Assembly: GCF_001422485.1 (NCBI RefSeq) | Contig: NZ_LMNF01000002.1 | Coordinates: 817,949-881,948 of the forward strand | Source of the DNA: Agreia sp. Leaf283 | Lineage (GTDB): Bacteria; Actinomycetota; Actinomycetes; Actinomycetales; Microbacteriaceae | DNA length: 64,000 nucleotides | Reading direction: 5' to 3' | Shown: positions 40,982-50,327 of the stretch, one piece after another | How positions within the stretch are numbered: the first letter of the stretch is position 1 | Layout: the number at the start of each line of letters is the position of its first letter | Notes under the pieces: generated by a model | What the model saw: the letters and a program-made list of their open reading frames with translations, nothing else | What the model was told of the DNA's origin: nothing | Database searches by the model: none | Program-made: the position numbers and the translations under genes

Positions 40982-42774
40982 ACGTTCTGCTCGATTCGAT
41001 CGGATTCGGAATGGTTCTCGTTGAGGACGACCCGGATCGCGCAGTAGGGCTTTCCCGGTAGGTCGACGCGCACGAGGCCAGTGTGGATGCCGGGTAGGCG
41101 GTCGATCGTCATGTCCCACGTGTCGAGGACATCGATTTCTGCTGTACGGCCTTCGGGGATGCGGATGTCTCGGTAGCGAGGACGATGGCCACCGTAGTAG
41201 GTGACCCCGTAGTTTCCGGCACCGCCGGTGGGAAAGTCCCAGTCGCTGGGCAGCGGGTCGATGCGGCCGGAAGGCGACTGCTCGATGATCCGTCGCAGGA
41301 AGGCCAGACGGGGAAGGCTGTCACCCTGAAGGGTTCCTCCCTTGGACCACCAGAGAATGTCGTCGTCTGAGACGTACGTCTCGCCGTGGGTGAGGTAGCC
41401 CCCGAACATTGTCGCGTCCCAGAAGCGGCGAACCATTTCTTCGGCAGGGAGGTTTCCCCAGCCCTGGTCGATGTCGCCTTCATAGCCGGACTCGTCGACG
41501 ACGACCGGTTTCTGCCAGCGCCGTTTCCACTGCGCCACAGACTTGCCGATGGTGTGGTCGCCCCGCTGGATGCTGCAATGGGTTGTCCAGTCGGCCGTGT
41601 AATCGAAAAGATCGACCCAGTTGTGGATAGAGAGCAGATGGTCGACGTGGTCGTTCTCCTGCACAATCCCTGCAAGACGGTCCCAGTCGTCGCGGTTCTT
41701 CGTTGTGATGAGGTCGTACTCGTTCGCCATCGACCACCACACGTTTGCGAAAGCGGCCAGACGTCGCGTTACGTACGAGGTATAGCGGTCATCTGCGGTG
41801 GTTCCCAGCGTGGCGAACCCCCATCGGTCATAGGGATGGAAAAGAATCAGGTCGGCTTCGATACCCAGCTGCTCGAGCTCGTCTAGGCGTCGTTCGAGGT
41901 TGCGGAAGTACTCCGGATCGAACCGCGTCGTGTCCCAGCCGCCCTCGGAATCCCGAGGAAAAACGAAGAGATCCGGCTCGTTCTCGTTGAACATGAATGA
42001 CTTGGGGAACAGTCCCATCCTGATCTTGTTGAAAGGCGCATCCACGAGCGATTGGACAGTCTGATCCTGGAGCTCTGTGGTCTGGTTGGTCCAGGCGTAG
42101 GCGGTGGTACCGACGGGAACATGTGGGGTGCCGTTGGCATAAGCAAAATGTCCATCGACTACCCGCACCGGGCCTCGGCGGTCACTGTCCACGACCTGCA
42201 GCTCACCCGTGATGCCGTCCAGCGATCTGGCGTTGGACGACGTCGCGAATGTCCAGGTGCCTACTGCTGGCGCCAGGAAGCGAACGCGGTAGGTGCCGTC
42301 TTCGTCGTAGAAACCGCCGGCGCTGATTTCTGTCTGTCCAAGAATGAACGTGGCATTGAGCTCGACGTCGACAAACGGATTGCCGTGAGACGGGCCATGT
42401 AGCACGAGCTCGCTACGGCGATGCAGACGCGCTGTCGCTATCGGGTCGATCGAGGCGCTTCCTGCTACGACTTCTGACGGCTCGTAGTCCGTGCGAGGGA
42501 TGATCGGGGGCGACGATGCCGGCACTGGGCTCAGGTCTTCGTAGTCTGCGATCGACTTCATGATCTCGTCGATACGAGGATCGTCGTCTCCAAGGATGAG
42601 CCCCATGATGGGTGCAACGGGGAAGTCGGCTAATTCCACCACCATCGGCGACTCCAGCACCTCGGGCGCGATCGAACTCAGGACTCTTCGCGCGTCGTCG
42701 TGCATCAACACTGAGGAGATGGGGGTAGATCGTTCGATCGTTCGCAACGGGTGCTCCTTGTTCGCGAGCCTCAT
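40978..42774 (-). CDS. DUF5060/DUF5605-type glycoside hydrolase
   Basis: 598 residues from the ATG at 42774. Residues 1-80 are a helical segment (ERSTPISSVLMHDDARRVLS; FPVAPIMGLILGDDDPRIDE) like the small helical module found at the ends of some other glycosidases. A DUF5060 beta-sandwich follows (about 105-190: NPFVDVELNATFILGQTEIS; YRVRFLAPAVGTWTF), then a TIM barrel (DAPFNKIRMGLFPKSFMFNE; NVWWSMANEYDLI; KPVVVDESGYEGDI), with Glu of ANEYD and of DESGYE as the likely catalytic pair, and a DUF5605-like C-terminal domain. The exact substrate is unknown for this group. It leads the operon DUF5060-GH2 and has its own operator 65 bases upstream. Confidence 0.85.
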   Translation of the reverse strand: MRLANKEHPLRTIERSTPISSVLMHDDARRVLSSIAPEVLESPMVVELADFPVAPIMGLILGDDDPRIDEIMKSIADYEDLSPVPASSPPIIPRTDYEPSEVVAGSASIDPIATARLHRRSELVLHGPSHGNPFVDVELNATFILGQTEISAGGFYDEDGTYRVRFLAPAVGTWTFATSSNARSLDGITGELQVVDSDRRGPVRVVDGHFAYANGTPHVPVGTTAYAWTNQTTELQDQTVQSLVDAPFNKIRMGLFPKSFMFNENEPDLFVFPRDSEGGWDTTRFDPEYFRNLERRLDELEQLGIEADLILFHPYDRWGFATLGTTADDRYTSYVTRRLAAFANVWWSMANEYDLITTKNRDDWDRLAGIVQENDHVDHLLSIHNWVDLFDYTADWTTHCSIQRGDHTIGKSVAQWKRRWQKPVVVDESGYEGDIDQGWGNLPAEEMVRRFWDATMFGGYLTHGETYVSDDDILWWSKGGTLQGDSLPRLAFLRRIIEQSPSGRIDPLPSDWDFPTGGAGNYGVTYYGGHRPRYRDIRIPEGRTAEIDVLDTWDMTIDRLPGIHTGLVRVDLPGKPYCAIRVVLNENHSESDRIEQNV

Positions 42775-42838
42775 CGTCCGGTCGGTCGACGGCGGCGTCT
42801 TCAACGACGATTCCAGACTCGACGCCGTCCTGGCCACC

Positions 42839-42851
42839 TGTTGCGCAAAAG
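42839..42851 (-). promoter_or_regulatory. Glycosidase-locus operator, copy 3 (DUF5060-GH2 operon)
   Basis: CTTTTGCGCAACA on the minus strand, core TTGCGCAA at 42841-42848, 65 bases before the DUF5060 gene start. All 13 bases are the same as copies 1 and 2. Confidence 0.8.
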
Positions 42852-42866
42852 TTCTTTGCAGACGAA

Positions 42867-42901
42867 GACGGCGAGGTTCCTTTCACGGGAACCTCGCCGT
42901 C
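42867..42901 (-). terminator. Strong terminator hairpin after the GH116 gene
   Basis: GACGGCGAGGTTCC (42867-42880) and GGAACCTCGCCGTC (42888-42901) form a perfect 14-bp stem with a 7-base loop, 31 bases beyond the GH116 stop. It separates that gene from the next operator and operon on the same strand. Confidence 0.85.
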
Positions 42902-42932
42902 GTCACTCTCGGCACTACTGGGAAGGCCGAAT

Positions 42933-45812
42933 CTACTGCTGGAGGCGGCGACTTCTACGACGTAGCAGAACCAGTCCCGCGATGAGCAGCACTGCACCGG
43001 CCAGCATGGGCAGTTCGAGGTTCTGCCCGGTGGCCGCCAGCCTGTCCTGGGCAATAGCCGATGTTTCTGTGGCTGGTTGGTCACCAGGTGCTGGATCACC
43101 GGGGGTCGGAGTCGTTCCAGGCGTCTCCGTTGCCGGGTCCGGCCTGACAACGTCGATGAGCTGCCAGATCGCGAGGTTGTTCTCGAACGATGGGTAGATG
43201 TACCTGGCAGGGTTCACCGCGTCGTATTGGAACGGCGCATTGAACTCGTATCCGTTTTCTCTGACGTCCCAGATCTGGGCGGAAACCGCGGATGCCATCG
43301 TCAATCCGTCCTGTTTTAGCCGGTCGCTTCCAAAGCGCTCGCCCGCTGCGAAGTAGGTTGCACCCGCGGCGTAGTTCGCGCCCGGCCAGACGTTGGGTTC
43401 GTAGATGGTTCCGGAAGTCCCCACGAGCGGATACTGGGTGCTGCCGGCCGGAAGACCCATGTTGATTGCTCCGGTCAAACGACCCGCTGCGTCGGTTTTG
43501 CCACTCACGAGCGGATACATGGATTCAAGGTGCTGCCTGTACCGCTCCGGCTGCACGAGATCCGGAAGGCCGGCCCGCTCAGCCAGCGATTGTGCCAGGA
43601 AGGTGGTCAGCAGAACGCTGTCGTTCTCCGGCGTTCCCTGTGGCAGCGTGTACCGGTAGTACCCGTTCTGCTCACTCCAGAACGTCGTCTCGAACGCGTT
43701 CTTGGCCGCTACCAACTGGTCCTTGAGGTCCGCGATCCGTGCGGGGTCCTCGTTGACCTGCTCCCCCGCTGCGATCATCGATTCCAAAGCCAGGAGGTAC
43801 AGCATCGACGTGTAGGAGTCGAATCTGTCCGACGGAATGATGTTGTAGATGTTCGACATCGCGATGGGACTGGACAGATCCGGTTTGGGATTGAGAGCCG
43901 ACGGAACTTCAGGCAAAGGCAGATCGGCAGGGATCGTCTGCTGGAGGAATGCGAACGTCTTCTCCATCGCCGGGTACGCGAACTCGAGGAAGGCCTTGTC
44001 GTCGTGCCGTTGCGCGTAGTCGTACATCCTGAATATGTTCTCGGATGGCCGGTCAAGGAACCATGCGCGCCCGGGGCCTGGTGTGGCTCCCTGGTTCCAG
44101 GTAACGAACGGGTCGCCATCCGCGTTGTAAGCAGCAGGGTCTGTTGATCCGGTCATCCCGAAGTCCGAGGGATCTCCAGCCGTCGTACCGGCGAGAATTG
44201 CCTCAACTTTGCCTCTAAGCCGGTCACGTTCGATCGAGGGGAACATCTCTGTGTAGAGGATGTTGCTGTAGATTCCGACTTCGCCTCCCATGCCCAGCGT
44301 CGATACGCCTCCCGCGTTCGAGTCCACGCCGAGGTAGTTGTGAGTGTCCGGCACGGAAGTACCGATCCGATCCTCTCCGGTGATCACCGGCACCGAGTTC
44401 CTGACCAGCCCGCCTTCCCACAGCGAGGTATGGAAGGGAACATTGGCCAGATGATTCAAAGCGGACTCGCTCATCCAGTCGGGGTAGTCCCCGGACTCGG
44501 CTATCGGTGACCACCAGGACTTGACGTCGGCGAGGTTCTGCTCGCTCTCGTTGAGGGCGTCACGAGCGATCTCGTAGCTCTGATTGAACTGATAGGTGCC
44601 GGGAACGTAGTCGTTGGTCTGGTTCGTCTGCGCTCCGTAGAAGTTCGTGTAGCGGCGCATCCAGACCGTGTTGTTGTCAGCGAAACCGACCTCGGGGAAG
44701 TCCCAGGTCAGAACGAACGGGATGGTGGTGACTTCGCCGGGCTCGAGTGTTGCGGAGACTGCTACTGCCCCGGCGCTGGCCGAGTCATCGAGGGCCCCAT
44801 CGTTGAGGGAACCGTCTGAAGAGAATAGGTCGTAGATGTCGGATCCGTCGCCCTCGCCGTCCCATGAGGTCGTGTAGCTGACGCTCTGGCCCTCGTCAAC
44901 CTTTGCTGCGACGGTCCACTCGGACTTGTACGCGTCAGGAGTGTTGCTTTCGGAGTCTGCCGAGAGGGTCACCGCGTGAATGCCGGTTGTTTCGTCGACT
45001 TCGTAGCTGCTGGAAAGTCCCTCCCGGATCGTGGCCGGCTGCTTGCCGACATGGGCCGGGGCGTTCGGCATGGTGAACATGGTGGAGACTTCGGCCTGCT
45101 CGTCGGTGTGGTTGGCGATTCGCACATCGAAGTAAGCCACCGGTAGAGAACTCCGCCGGTCATCGCCCGCGACGATCGGCGAGTGGAAGCGCATGGAGAT
45201 GTCCGTTGCGAACGGCTTGTAGGTCATCCATCCAAACGGGTACAGGGCGGAGTAGTCCGCGTCACCGGTTTCTAGCGTGTTCCAGGCCGGCAGCGGGCCT
45301 TCCCACGACCTGCTGGGCACGGGGCCGTTCGCCCCAACGTTTTCGACGCCGTCGGTGGCAAGCGTGCGGACCTCGGCGGGACCGTCGCCGATCTGCTCGC
45401 GTACATGGAGTGCTGCCTGCGGAAGGGTACGCACTTCCCACGCGTCGCTTTGCGATCCTCCGAAGTACCACGGGCCGAACATGCCCGACTGGTTGATCAT
45501 GAAGGACCCGGCGCCGATGCCGCCGAGCGGAACACCCATTCCGGGCAGCGAGTTCGGGAAGAAGCCGGCGTTGCCATCGCATCCGGTCGGGAAGAAGCCC
45601 GCGCACGGACCCTGTACGACGTCGCCGAGCGGCCGCACCGTGGCAGCCGAGGGGATGTCGTACCAGTCGCGCCCAGCCACCGGCGCGGCCGACGCGCTTG
45701 AATCTGCGGAGGTCACGGAGATCGGCACGATGAGTGCAGCTGCGAGAACGGCGACGCCAAGTAGACGGGCGTGCGACCGGGCTCGTAATGTCATTTTTGG
45801 AGGGTTTAACAA
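42933..45812 (-). CDS. Secreted, wall-anchored GH116 (DUF608) glycosidase
   Basis: 959 residues if started at the TTG at 45812, which has AAAGGAG with 5-6 bases spacing; the ATG at 45794 has no ribosome site. A signal peptide (about residues 7-43, VAVLAAALIVPISVTSADSS) is followed by the GH116 N-terminal beta-domain (GMGVPLGGIGAGSFMINQSG, ALYPFGWMTYKPFATDI) and the catalytic helical barrel (MLYLLALESMIAAGE; FSYTLP-like region YYRYTLPQGTPENDSV; EPNVWPGANYAAGATYFAAG). A Pro/Thr linker leads to LAATG, a hydrophobic span and RRRSRRLQQ, a complete sortase signal. GH116 enzymes act on beta-glucosides, xylosides and N-acetylglucosaminides. It is the only exported hydrolase of the locus and would act first. 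Confidence 0.88.
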   Translation of the reverse strand: MLNPPKMTLRARSHARLLGVAVLAAALIVPISVTSADSSASAAPVAGRDWYDIPSAATVRPLGDVVQGPCAGFFPTGCDGNAGFFPNSLPGMGVPLGGIGAGSFMINQSGMFGPWYFGGSQSDAWEVRTLPQAALHVREQIGDGPAEVRTLATDGVENVGANGPVPSRSWEGPLPAWNTLETGDADYSALYPFGWMTYKPFATDISMRFHSPIVAGDDRRSSLPVAYFDVRIANHTDEQAEVSTMFTMPNAPAHVGKQPATIREGLSSSYEVDETTGIHAVTLSADSESNTPDAYKSEWTVAAKVDEGQSVSYTTSWDGEGDGSDIYDLFSSDGSLNDGALDDSASAGAVAVSATLEPGEVTTIPFVLTWDFPEVGFADNNTVWMRRYTNFYGAQTNQTNDYVPGTYQFNQSYEIARDALNESEQNLADVKSWWSPIAESGDYPDWMSESALNHLANVPFHTSLWEGGLVRNSVPVITGEDRIGTSVPDTHNYLGVDSNAGGVSTLGMGGEVGIYSNILYTEMFPSIERDRLRGKVEAILAGTTAGDPSDFGMTGSTDPAAYNADGDPFVTWNQGATPGPGRAWFLDRPSENIFRMYDYAQRHDDKAFLEFAYPAMEKTFAFLQQTIPADLPLPEVPSALNPKPDLSSPIAMSNIYNIIPSDRFDSYTSMLYLLALESMIAAGEQVNEDPARIADLKDQLVAAKNAFETTFWSEQNGYYRYTLPQGTPENDSVLLTTFLAQSLAERAGLPDLVQPERYRQHLESMYPLVSGKTDAAGRLTGAINMGLPAGSTQYPLVGTSGTIYEPNVWPGANYAAGATYFAAGERFGSDRLKQDGLTMASAVSAQIWDVRENGYEFNAPFQYDAVNPARYIYPSFENNLAIWQLIDVVRPDPATETPGTTPTPGDPAPGDQPATETSAIAQDRLAATGQNLELPMLAGAVLLIAGLVLLRRRSRRLQQ

Positions 45813-45875
45813 CGGGACTCCTTTGTCGGTTGCAAGGTGCGATGATGCTCGCAGAGACGCTGGCCCGGGCCCATC

Positions 45876-45888
45876 CTTTTGCGCAAAA
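45876..45888 (+). promoter_or_regulatory. Glycosidase-locus operator, copy 4 (GH116)
   Basis: CTTTTGCGCAAAA, core TTGCGCAA at 45879-45886, 64 bases upstream of the GH116 start, in the 111-base gap after the GH43 gene. The last bases differ from the other copies, making it nearly fully palindromic (TTTTGCGCAAAA). Confidence 0.8.
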
Positions 45889-45923
45889 CATCTGCCAAGA
45901 AGGTCGACGCCGACCTCCTGCGT

Positions 45924-47441
45924 TTAGGCGGCGTCCGAGCTGTATTCGAACGAGATGATGCGGCCCCGAGCGTCAGGCGAGCCGATGGCGAGCATTCTTC
46001 CCGTGAAGCCCGCCGCGACCTCGGTCGAGAAATATCTGCCGTCAACACGGGCGAGCTCAGTGAATCCGTCCCCCGTATCGACTGACAGCGTGATGTCGTC
46101 CGGACCGGCAGAACCGAATGGAACCGGGGCGCTCCTGGGTGGCGACGCGCGCAATCGCACGGTCGCGATGGTGGCTGGGAGGGCAACAGATGCAAGCTCG
46201 AGCTGCATGTCCCCGACATGCAGCACCGCACGGACGCAGTCCCGATCTACGATGATTCCGCACCAGTGACGGTCGTCGATGAGAAGTCGGAGCTCTCCAG
46301 CTGATTCGATCACGGCGTCCGCGGTCCATTCGAAGTCCCGTACCCGTGTGTAGAGCATGTCGGAGGCTGCCCCTGATCGAGGGAATGCGATGCCGCCACG
46401 CGCGTCGCGAGCTGAGGCGTCTTCAGGCTCACCGTCCGCGACGACCCAGCGCTGATCGAATGATCCACCCAGGAATTCATCCCGGAACGACGTCTCACCC
46501 GGAGGGATCTCGAATTGGTACTCGTCGATTACTGGCCAGCCATCCGCCCAGGTCACGCCGGCGATAAATGTCTCGCGACCGAGTACGTGGAACCCGGGTG
46601 TGGAGCCGCGTGGCCGTGCGCCCAGGTAGACGACAGCCCACCGCCCGTCCGGGCCTTCGACGAGGTCGGCGTGACCAACGCTCTGCACCGGGTGGGACGT
46701 GCTTCTGTGGGTGAAGATCGGATTCCACGGACACGGTTCGAATGGACCCGACGGGCTCGTCGCGCGGGCCGCAGTGACGCAGTGACCTCGTTCAGTGCCT
46801 CCCTCGGCGAGAAGGATGTACCAGTATGCACCCACGTGGTACAGGTGCGGACCTTCGGCGGCCTGCATACCACTCCCCTGCCAAACCGGGTAGTCAGGCC
46901 CGACAAGCGTGCCTGTCTCGAGGTCGATGCGTGCTTGCCGGATGCCTTGGCCACCCACAATGAAATCCAGAACATGCCAGGTGAGAAAGCACTGCCCGTC
47001 GTCATCCCAGCTGAGATCCGGGTCAATACCGGTGGCATCCGGGACGAAGACCGGCTCGCTCCAGGGTCCTCGAGGATCGTCTGCGTGCACGATCACTTGG
47101 CCGGATTCGAAGTCGCTGACGTTCGTCGTGATGAACCAGAATGTGCCGTCGTGGTGACGCAGCGTGGAACCGTAAATGCCCGTGGACGGGCCTGGTGTCG
47201 TCAGTCGGAATTGCTCGCGGGTGGTGAGAATGTTGCCGATCTGCGTCCAACTCACGAGGTCGCGGCTGTGGAAGATCGGGGCACCGGGAAAGTATTCGAA
47301 GCTCGATGTTGCGAGGTAGAAATCGTCGCCGACTCGGCAGATGGTCGGGTCCGGGTAGAAGCCCGGCAGGATAGGTTGCACGGCGCCGTTGGCGGCGGGA
47401 TTGGTGGCGGCGAGTTGAATTTCGGCCGTGCTGTCAGACAT
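45924..47441 (-). CDS. GH43 beta-xylosidase/alpha-L-arabinofuranosidase
   Basis: 505 residues, no signal peptide. Five-bladed propeller with the general base Asp31 in GFYPDPTICRVGDDFYLATS, the pKa-modulating Asp in ATGIDPDLSWDDDGQ near 140 and the general acid Glu in QAAEGPHLYHVGAYWYILLA near 196. The C-terminal 165 residues form the beta-sandwich typical of the xylosidase-type subfamilies (FRDEFLGGSFDQRWVV). The ATG at 47441 overlaps the GH78 stop by 8 bases. It is the last gene of the six-gene unit that starts with the ABC binding protein. It removes arabinose or xylose. Confidence 0.92.
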   Translation of the reverse strand: MSDSTAEIQLAATNPAANGAVQPILPGFYPDPTICRVGDDFYLATSSFEYFPGAPIFHSRDLVSWTQIGNILTTREQFRLTTPGPSTGIYGSTLRHHDGTFWFITTNVSDFESGQVIVHADDPRGPWSEPVFVPDATGIDPDLSWDDDGQCFLTWHVLDFIVGGQGIRQARIDLETGTLVGPDYPVWQGSGMQAAEGPHLYHVGAYWYILLAEGGTERGHCVTAARATSPSGPFEPCPWNPIFTHRSTSHPVQSVGHADLVEGPDGRWAVVYLGARPRGSTPGFHVLGRETFIAGVTWADGWPVIDEYQFEIPPGETSFRDEFLGGSFDQRWVVADGEPEDASARDARGGIAFPRSGAASDMLYTRVRDFEWTADAVIESAGELRLLIDDRHWCGIIVDRDCVRAVLHVGDMQLELASVALPATIATVRLRASPPRSAPVPFGSAGPDDITLSVDTGDGFTELARVDGRYFSTEVAAGFTGRMLAIGSPDARGRIISFEYSSDAA

Positions 47442-50277
47442 GAAGTGCTTTCGTGTCAAGAGGGTCAAAGTTGTCTGCCCCGGGTGATGTGAGCGAGCGC
47501 ACGAATGCCGCAAGCTCTTTCTTGGCGGATTCCGAGGGCCACCCCTTTGTCCAAACCCCATCCACCAGACTCGCTACTGGGTGATTGAGGTAGGACGAGA
47601 GCAGCTGCGCAAGTCGCAACTCGTTGGGGGCTAGGTCGGCGCCCAAGGCGAGAGCCGTGAAACGCGCCCAGTGCTGCTCGTCGTCGATGAGGTCGCGAAT
47701 CGTTGAGGTGGCCTGGATTGTGAGCTCAGGGGCCGGTATCTCCCAGCGATGCTGTCCGTGGCTGACGGAGAACTCGCCCGCGTTCCAGGGCAGCTCCACA
47801 TCTGCGGTCGTCCCTACGGGAACTGTCACATCCAAGGTGAGGACGCCGCCCTCCCTTCTCCAGGCAACGCGTGCTTCGCCGTAAGGCGTGATGTGCCGCG
47901 CGGACGCCGAAGTGAGCTGAGCCGGCGGCAGCGGGCGAACGCTGATACCTCGGTATCCCGGAGCACTTGGAGCGAGACCTGCCACGCGCCGGTGAACCCA
48001 GTCGACGACGCTGCCCAACGCGTAGTGGTTGAAGGACGTCATGCCGCTGGGATTGATGGTGCCGTCCGGGAGTAGGGAATCCCACCTCTCCCACACCGTC
48101 GTTGCGTCCATTGTCACGGGATAAAGCCAGGAGGGCGCTGACGTCTGAAAAAGTAGTCTGTGAGCAAGGTCAGCATGGCCGGTGTCTGTCAGCGCGTCAC
48201 AGATGATCGGAGTTCCGACGAATCCGGTTGCGATACGAAACGCGCTCCCCCGAACGAGATCGGCGAGCCGGTTTCCGGCTTCGAGCCGCTGGTCACTGTC
48301 GGTGACCAGATCCCATTGGAGCGCCATGGCATAGGCGGTCTGCGAGTCCGAGAGTACGCGACCGGTTCCCGTAACGAACTCGCGGACGAACGCTTCCCGG
48401 ACTTGTCGGGCGAGAAGTCCGTAGTGCGCTCCTTCGTCTGCACGGCCCAGTTCAAGCGCAGCATCAGCTACGAGTTGCGCAGACTTGGCGAAATGGGCAG
48501 TGGCGACCACGTCTGGATCGGCTTTCGCAGCGGCGGGGTCGTCGAAGGGCGCCGTCGGATCCAGCCAGTCACCGTATTGGAAACCGCCGCGCCAGATGAG
48601 GTCGGGGCCGGCGATCCCGTTGAGGCGGTCGACCCACCCTCGCATGCTGTCGAATTGGCGAGCCAGGACTCCGGTGTCTCCGGTGCGTTGCCAGAGCGTC
48701 CATGGAACGACGGTTGCCGCGTCTCCCCATGCTGCCGCCGGCGCCGATGTCAGTGGCGTTCGCAGGATGTCGGGGATGACGTGCGGTACCGTGCCATCCG
48801 CGCTCTGTTCGGCGGCAAGGTCTTTGAGCCATGAGTCGAGGAACCCGGCGCTGTCAAACAGATAGGTTGCGGTCGGTGTGAATACCTGGATGTCGCCTGT
48901 CCAGCCGAGACGTTCGTCTCGTTGTGGACAGTCGGTCGGCACGCTGAGGAAGTTGCCGCGCATCCCCCAGACGACGTTCTCGTGGAAGCGATTGAGGAGT
49001 TCGTGTGAGGAGTCGAACCATCCGGTTCGCTGCAGATCGCTCGAGATGACGATGGCTTCCAGGTCTCTTGCTTCAATGCCGTCGAGGCCCTCGATTTCGG
49101 CATACCGGAATCCGTGGAACGTCAGCGATGGTTCCAGGATCTCCTCGTCATCACCGCGAATGAAGAATGTGTCCGTGGCTTTCGCACTTCGCAAAGGCTC
49201 GATGCCCAGTTCGCCGTTCTCAAGGACTTCCGCGTGTCGGAGAGTGACCTCGGTTCCTGCCTTTCGCGAATGGACTCGCAGTCGCATCCACCCGACCACG
49301 TTCTGGCCGAAGTCGACGAGCGTCTTGCCGGATGGTGAAGACCAGACACGTCGGGCCTGCAGCGTTTCGACGACGCGCATGGGAGGGCCGTCCTCGCCTG
49401 CAAGCGTGCGAAGATTCCCGGCGACCTCGTCGACTGGCACCGTGAACTCGGTTCTGTCGTCGAACCGGAGATCGGTGATTTGACCGTCGTAGATGTCGTC
49501 GGCAAGTATGCCGGTCGCTCGTGCGCGCCAGGTGCCGTCGGTCGAAAGGGTATGGCGAAGACCGTCGGTTGTCGTCACCTCGAGTTGCGCCAGCAGGGCG
49601 AGGGTGTCGCCGTAGAGGGCGCGTTCGCCGAGAAAGCCGAATCGACCTCGCCACCAGCCGTTGCCCAGCAGTACCGTCACCTGATTGAGCCCGTTTTGGA
49701 CCAGTGCTGTGACGTCGTAGGCCCGGTAGCGGAGGCGATCCTGGTATGCCGTCCACCCCGGCGCCAGGACTGTGTCATCTGCTGGAACTCCATTGATGCG
49801 AGCCGACATGATGCCGTGCGCGGTTGCGAACAACCGCGCGGACGCGATCTCCCCGCTGATCACGATCGAACCCTGGAGTTCGGGCGCCGGCTGGTGGAGA
49901 CCGCCGATACCTCGCGGCGAGATGAATCCCGCACTCCAGTCTTCGACTTCCAGCAACCCGGCCTCGACAACGCGAGCAGGACTCCAGTCGCTTTCATAAC
50001 CAGCCGCCCGAACGCGAACCCGAACCGATGCACGTTCGCGCGAATGAAGGGCATCAGCAGGCCACGGCACGAGAACTTGCTCGGCCGACTCGACCGCGAA
50101 TACTGTCACACCCGCCGGCCGACTGACCTCGACGTCATAGCCGCTCTGTACGTAGTCGTCAGGCGCCGTAGCCACCGTCCACGAGAGTCGAGGCGTGCCG
50201 GTGCCGAGCCCGAGGGTGTCTCCCGGATCCGTTCGATGTTCAAATCTGGGCGCCGTTGGCGGAGTGAGAGAAGCCAT
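47434..50277 (-). CDS. GH78 alpha-L-rhamnosidase
   Basis: 947 residues, no signal peptide. N-terminal beta domains (about 1-110 and 120-350: ARLFATAHGIMSARINGVPA, FGFLGERALYGDTLALLAQL) precede the alpha6/alpha6 barrel with the family signature DCPQRDERLGWTGDIQVFTP near residue 450, including the catalytic Glu of RDERLGW, and AAWGDAATVVPWTLWQRTGD. The C-terminal beta domain ends near 850 and a helical tail of about 90 residues follows (DDEQHWARFTALALGADLAP), more than in many relatives. It releases terminal L-rhamnose from oligosaccharides or plant glycosides. It lies 50 bases after the ABC ATPase gene in the same operon. Confidence 0.93.
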   Translation of the reverse strand: MASLTPPTAPRFEHRTDPGDTLGLGTGTPRLSWTVATAPDDYVQSGYDVEVSRPAGVTVFAVESAEQVLVPWPADALHSRERASVRVRVRAAGYESDWSPARVVEAGLLEVEDWSAGFISPRGIGGLHQPAPELQGSIVISGEIASARLFATAHGIMSARINGVPADDTVLAPGWTAYQDRLRYRAYDVTALVQNGLNQVTVLLGNGWWRGRFGFLGERALYGDTLALLAQLEVTTTDGLRHTLSTDGTWRARATGILADDIYDGQITDLRFDDRTEFTVPVDEVAGNLRTLAGEDGPPMRVVETLQARRVWSSPSGKTLVDFGQNVVGWMRLRVHSRKAGTEVTLRHAEVLENGELGIEPLRSAKATDTFFIRGDDEEILEPSLTFHGFRYAEIEGLDGIEARDLEAIVISSDLQRTGWFDSSHELLNRFHENVVWGMRGNFLSVPTDCPQRDERLGWTGDIQVFTPTATYLFDSAGFLDSWLKDLAAEQSADGTVPHVIPDILRTPLTSAPAAAWGDAATVVPWTLWQRTGDTGVLARQFDSMRGWVDRLNGIAGPDLIWRGGFQYGDWLDPTAPFDDPAAAKADPDVVATAHFAKSAQLVADAALELGRADEGAHYGLLARQVREAFVREFVTGTGRVLSDSQTAYAMALQWDLVTDSDQRLEAGNRLADLVRGSAFRIATGFVGTPIICDALTDTGHADLAHRLLFQTSAPSWLYPVTMDATTVWERWDSLLPDGTINPSGMTSFNHYALGSVVDWVHRRVAGLAPSAPGYRGISVRPLPPAQLTSASARHITPYGEARVAWRREGGVLTLDVTVPVGTTADVELPWNAGEFSVSHGQHRWEIPAPELTIQATSTIRDLIDDEQHWARFTALALGADLAPNELRLAQLLSSYLNHPVASLVDGVWTKGWPSESAKKELAAFVRSLTSPGADNFDPLDTKALHV

Positions 50278-50327
50278 GAGGTCTCCTGTAGCTGAAGGGG
50301 AACTGTGGACGGGACGCGTTCAACGGC

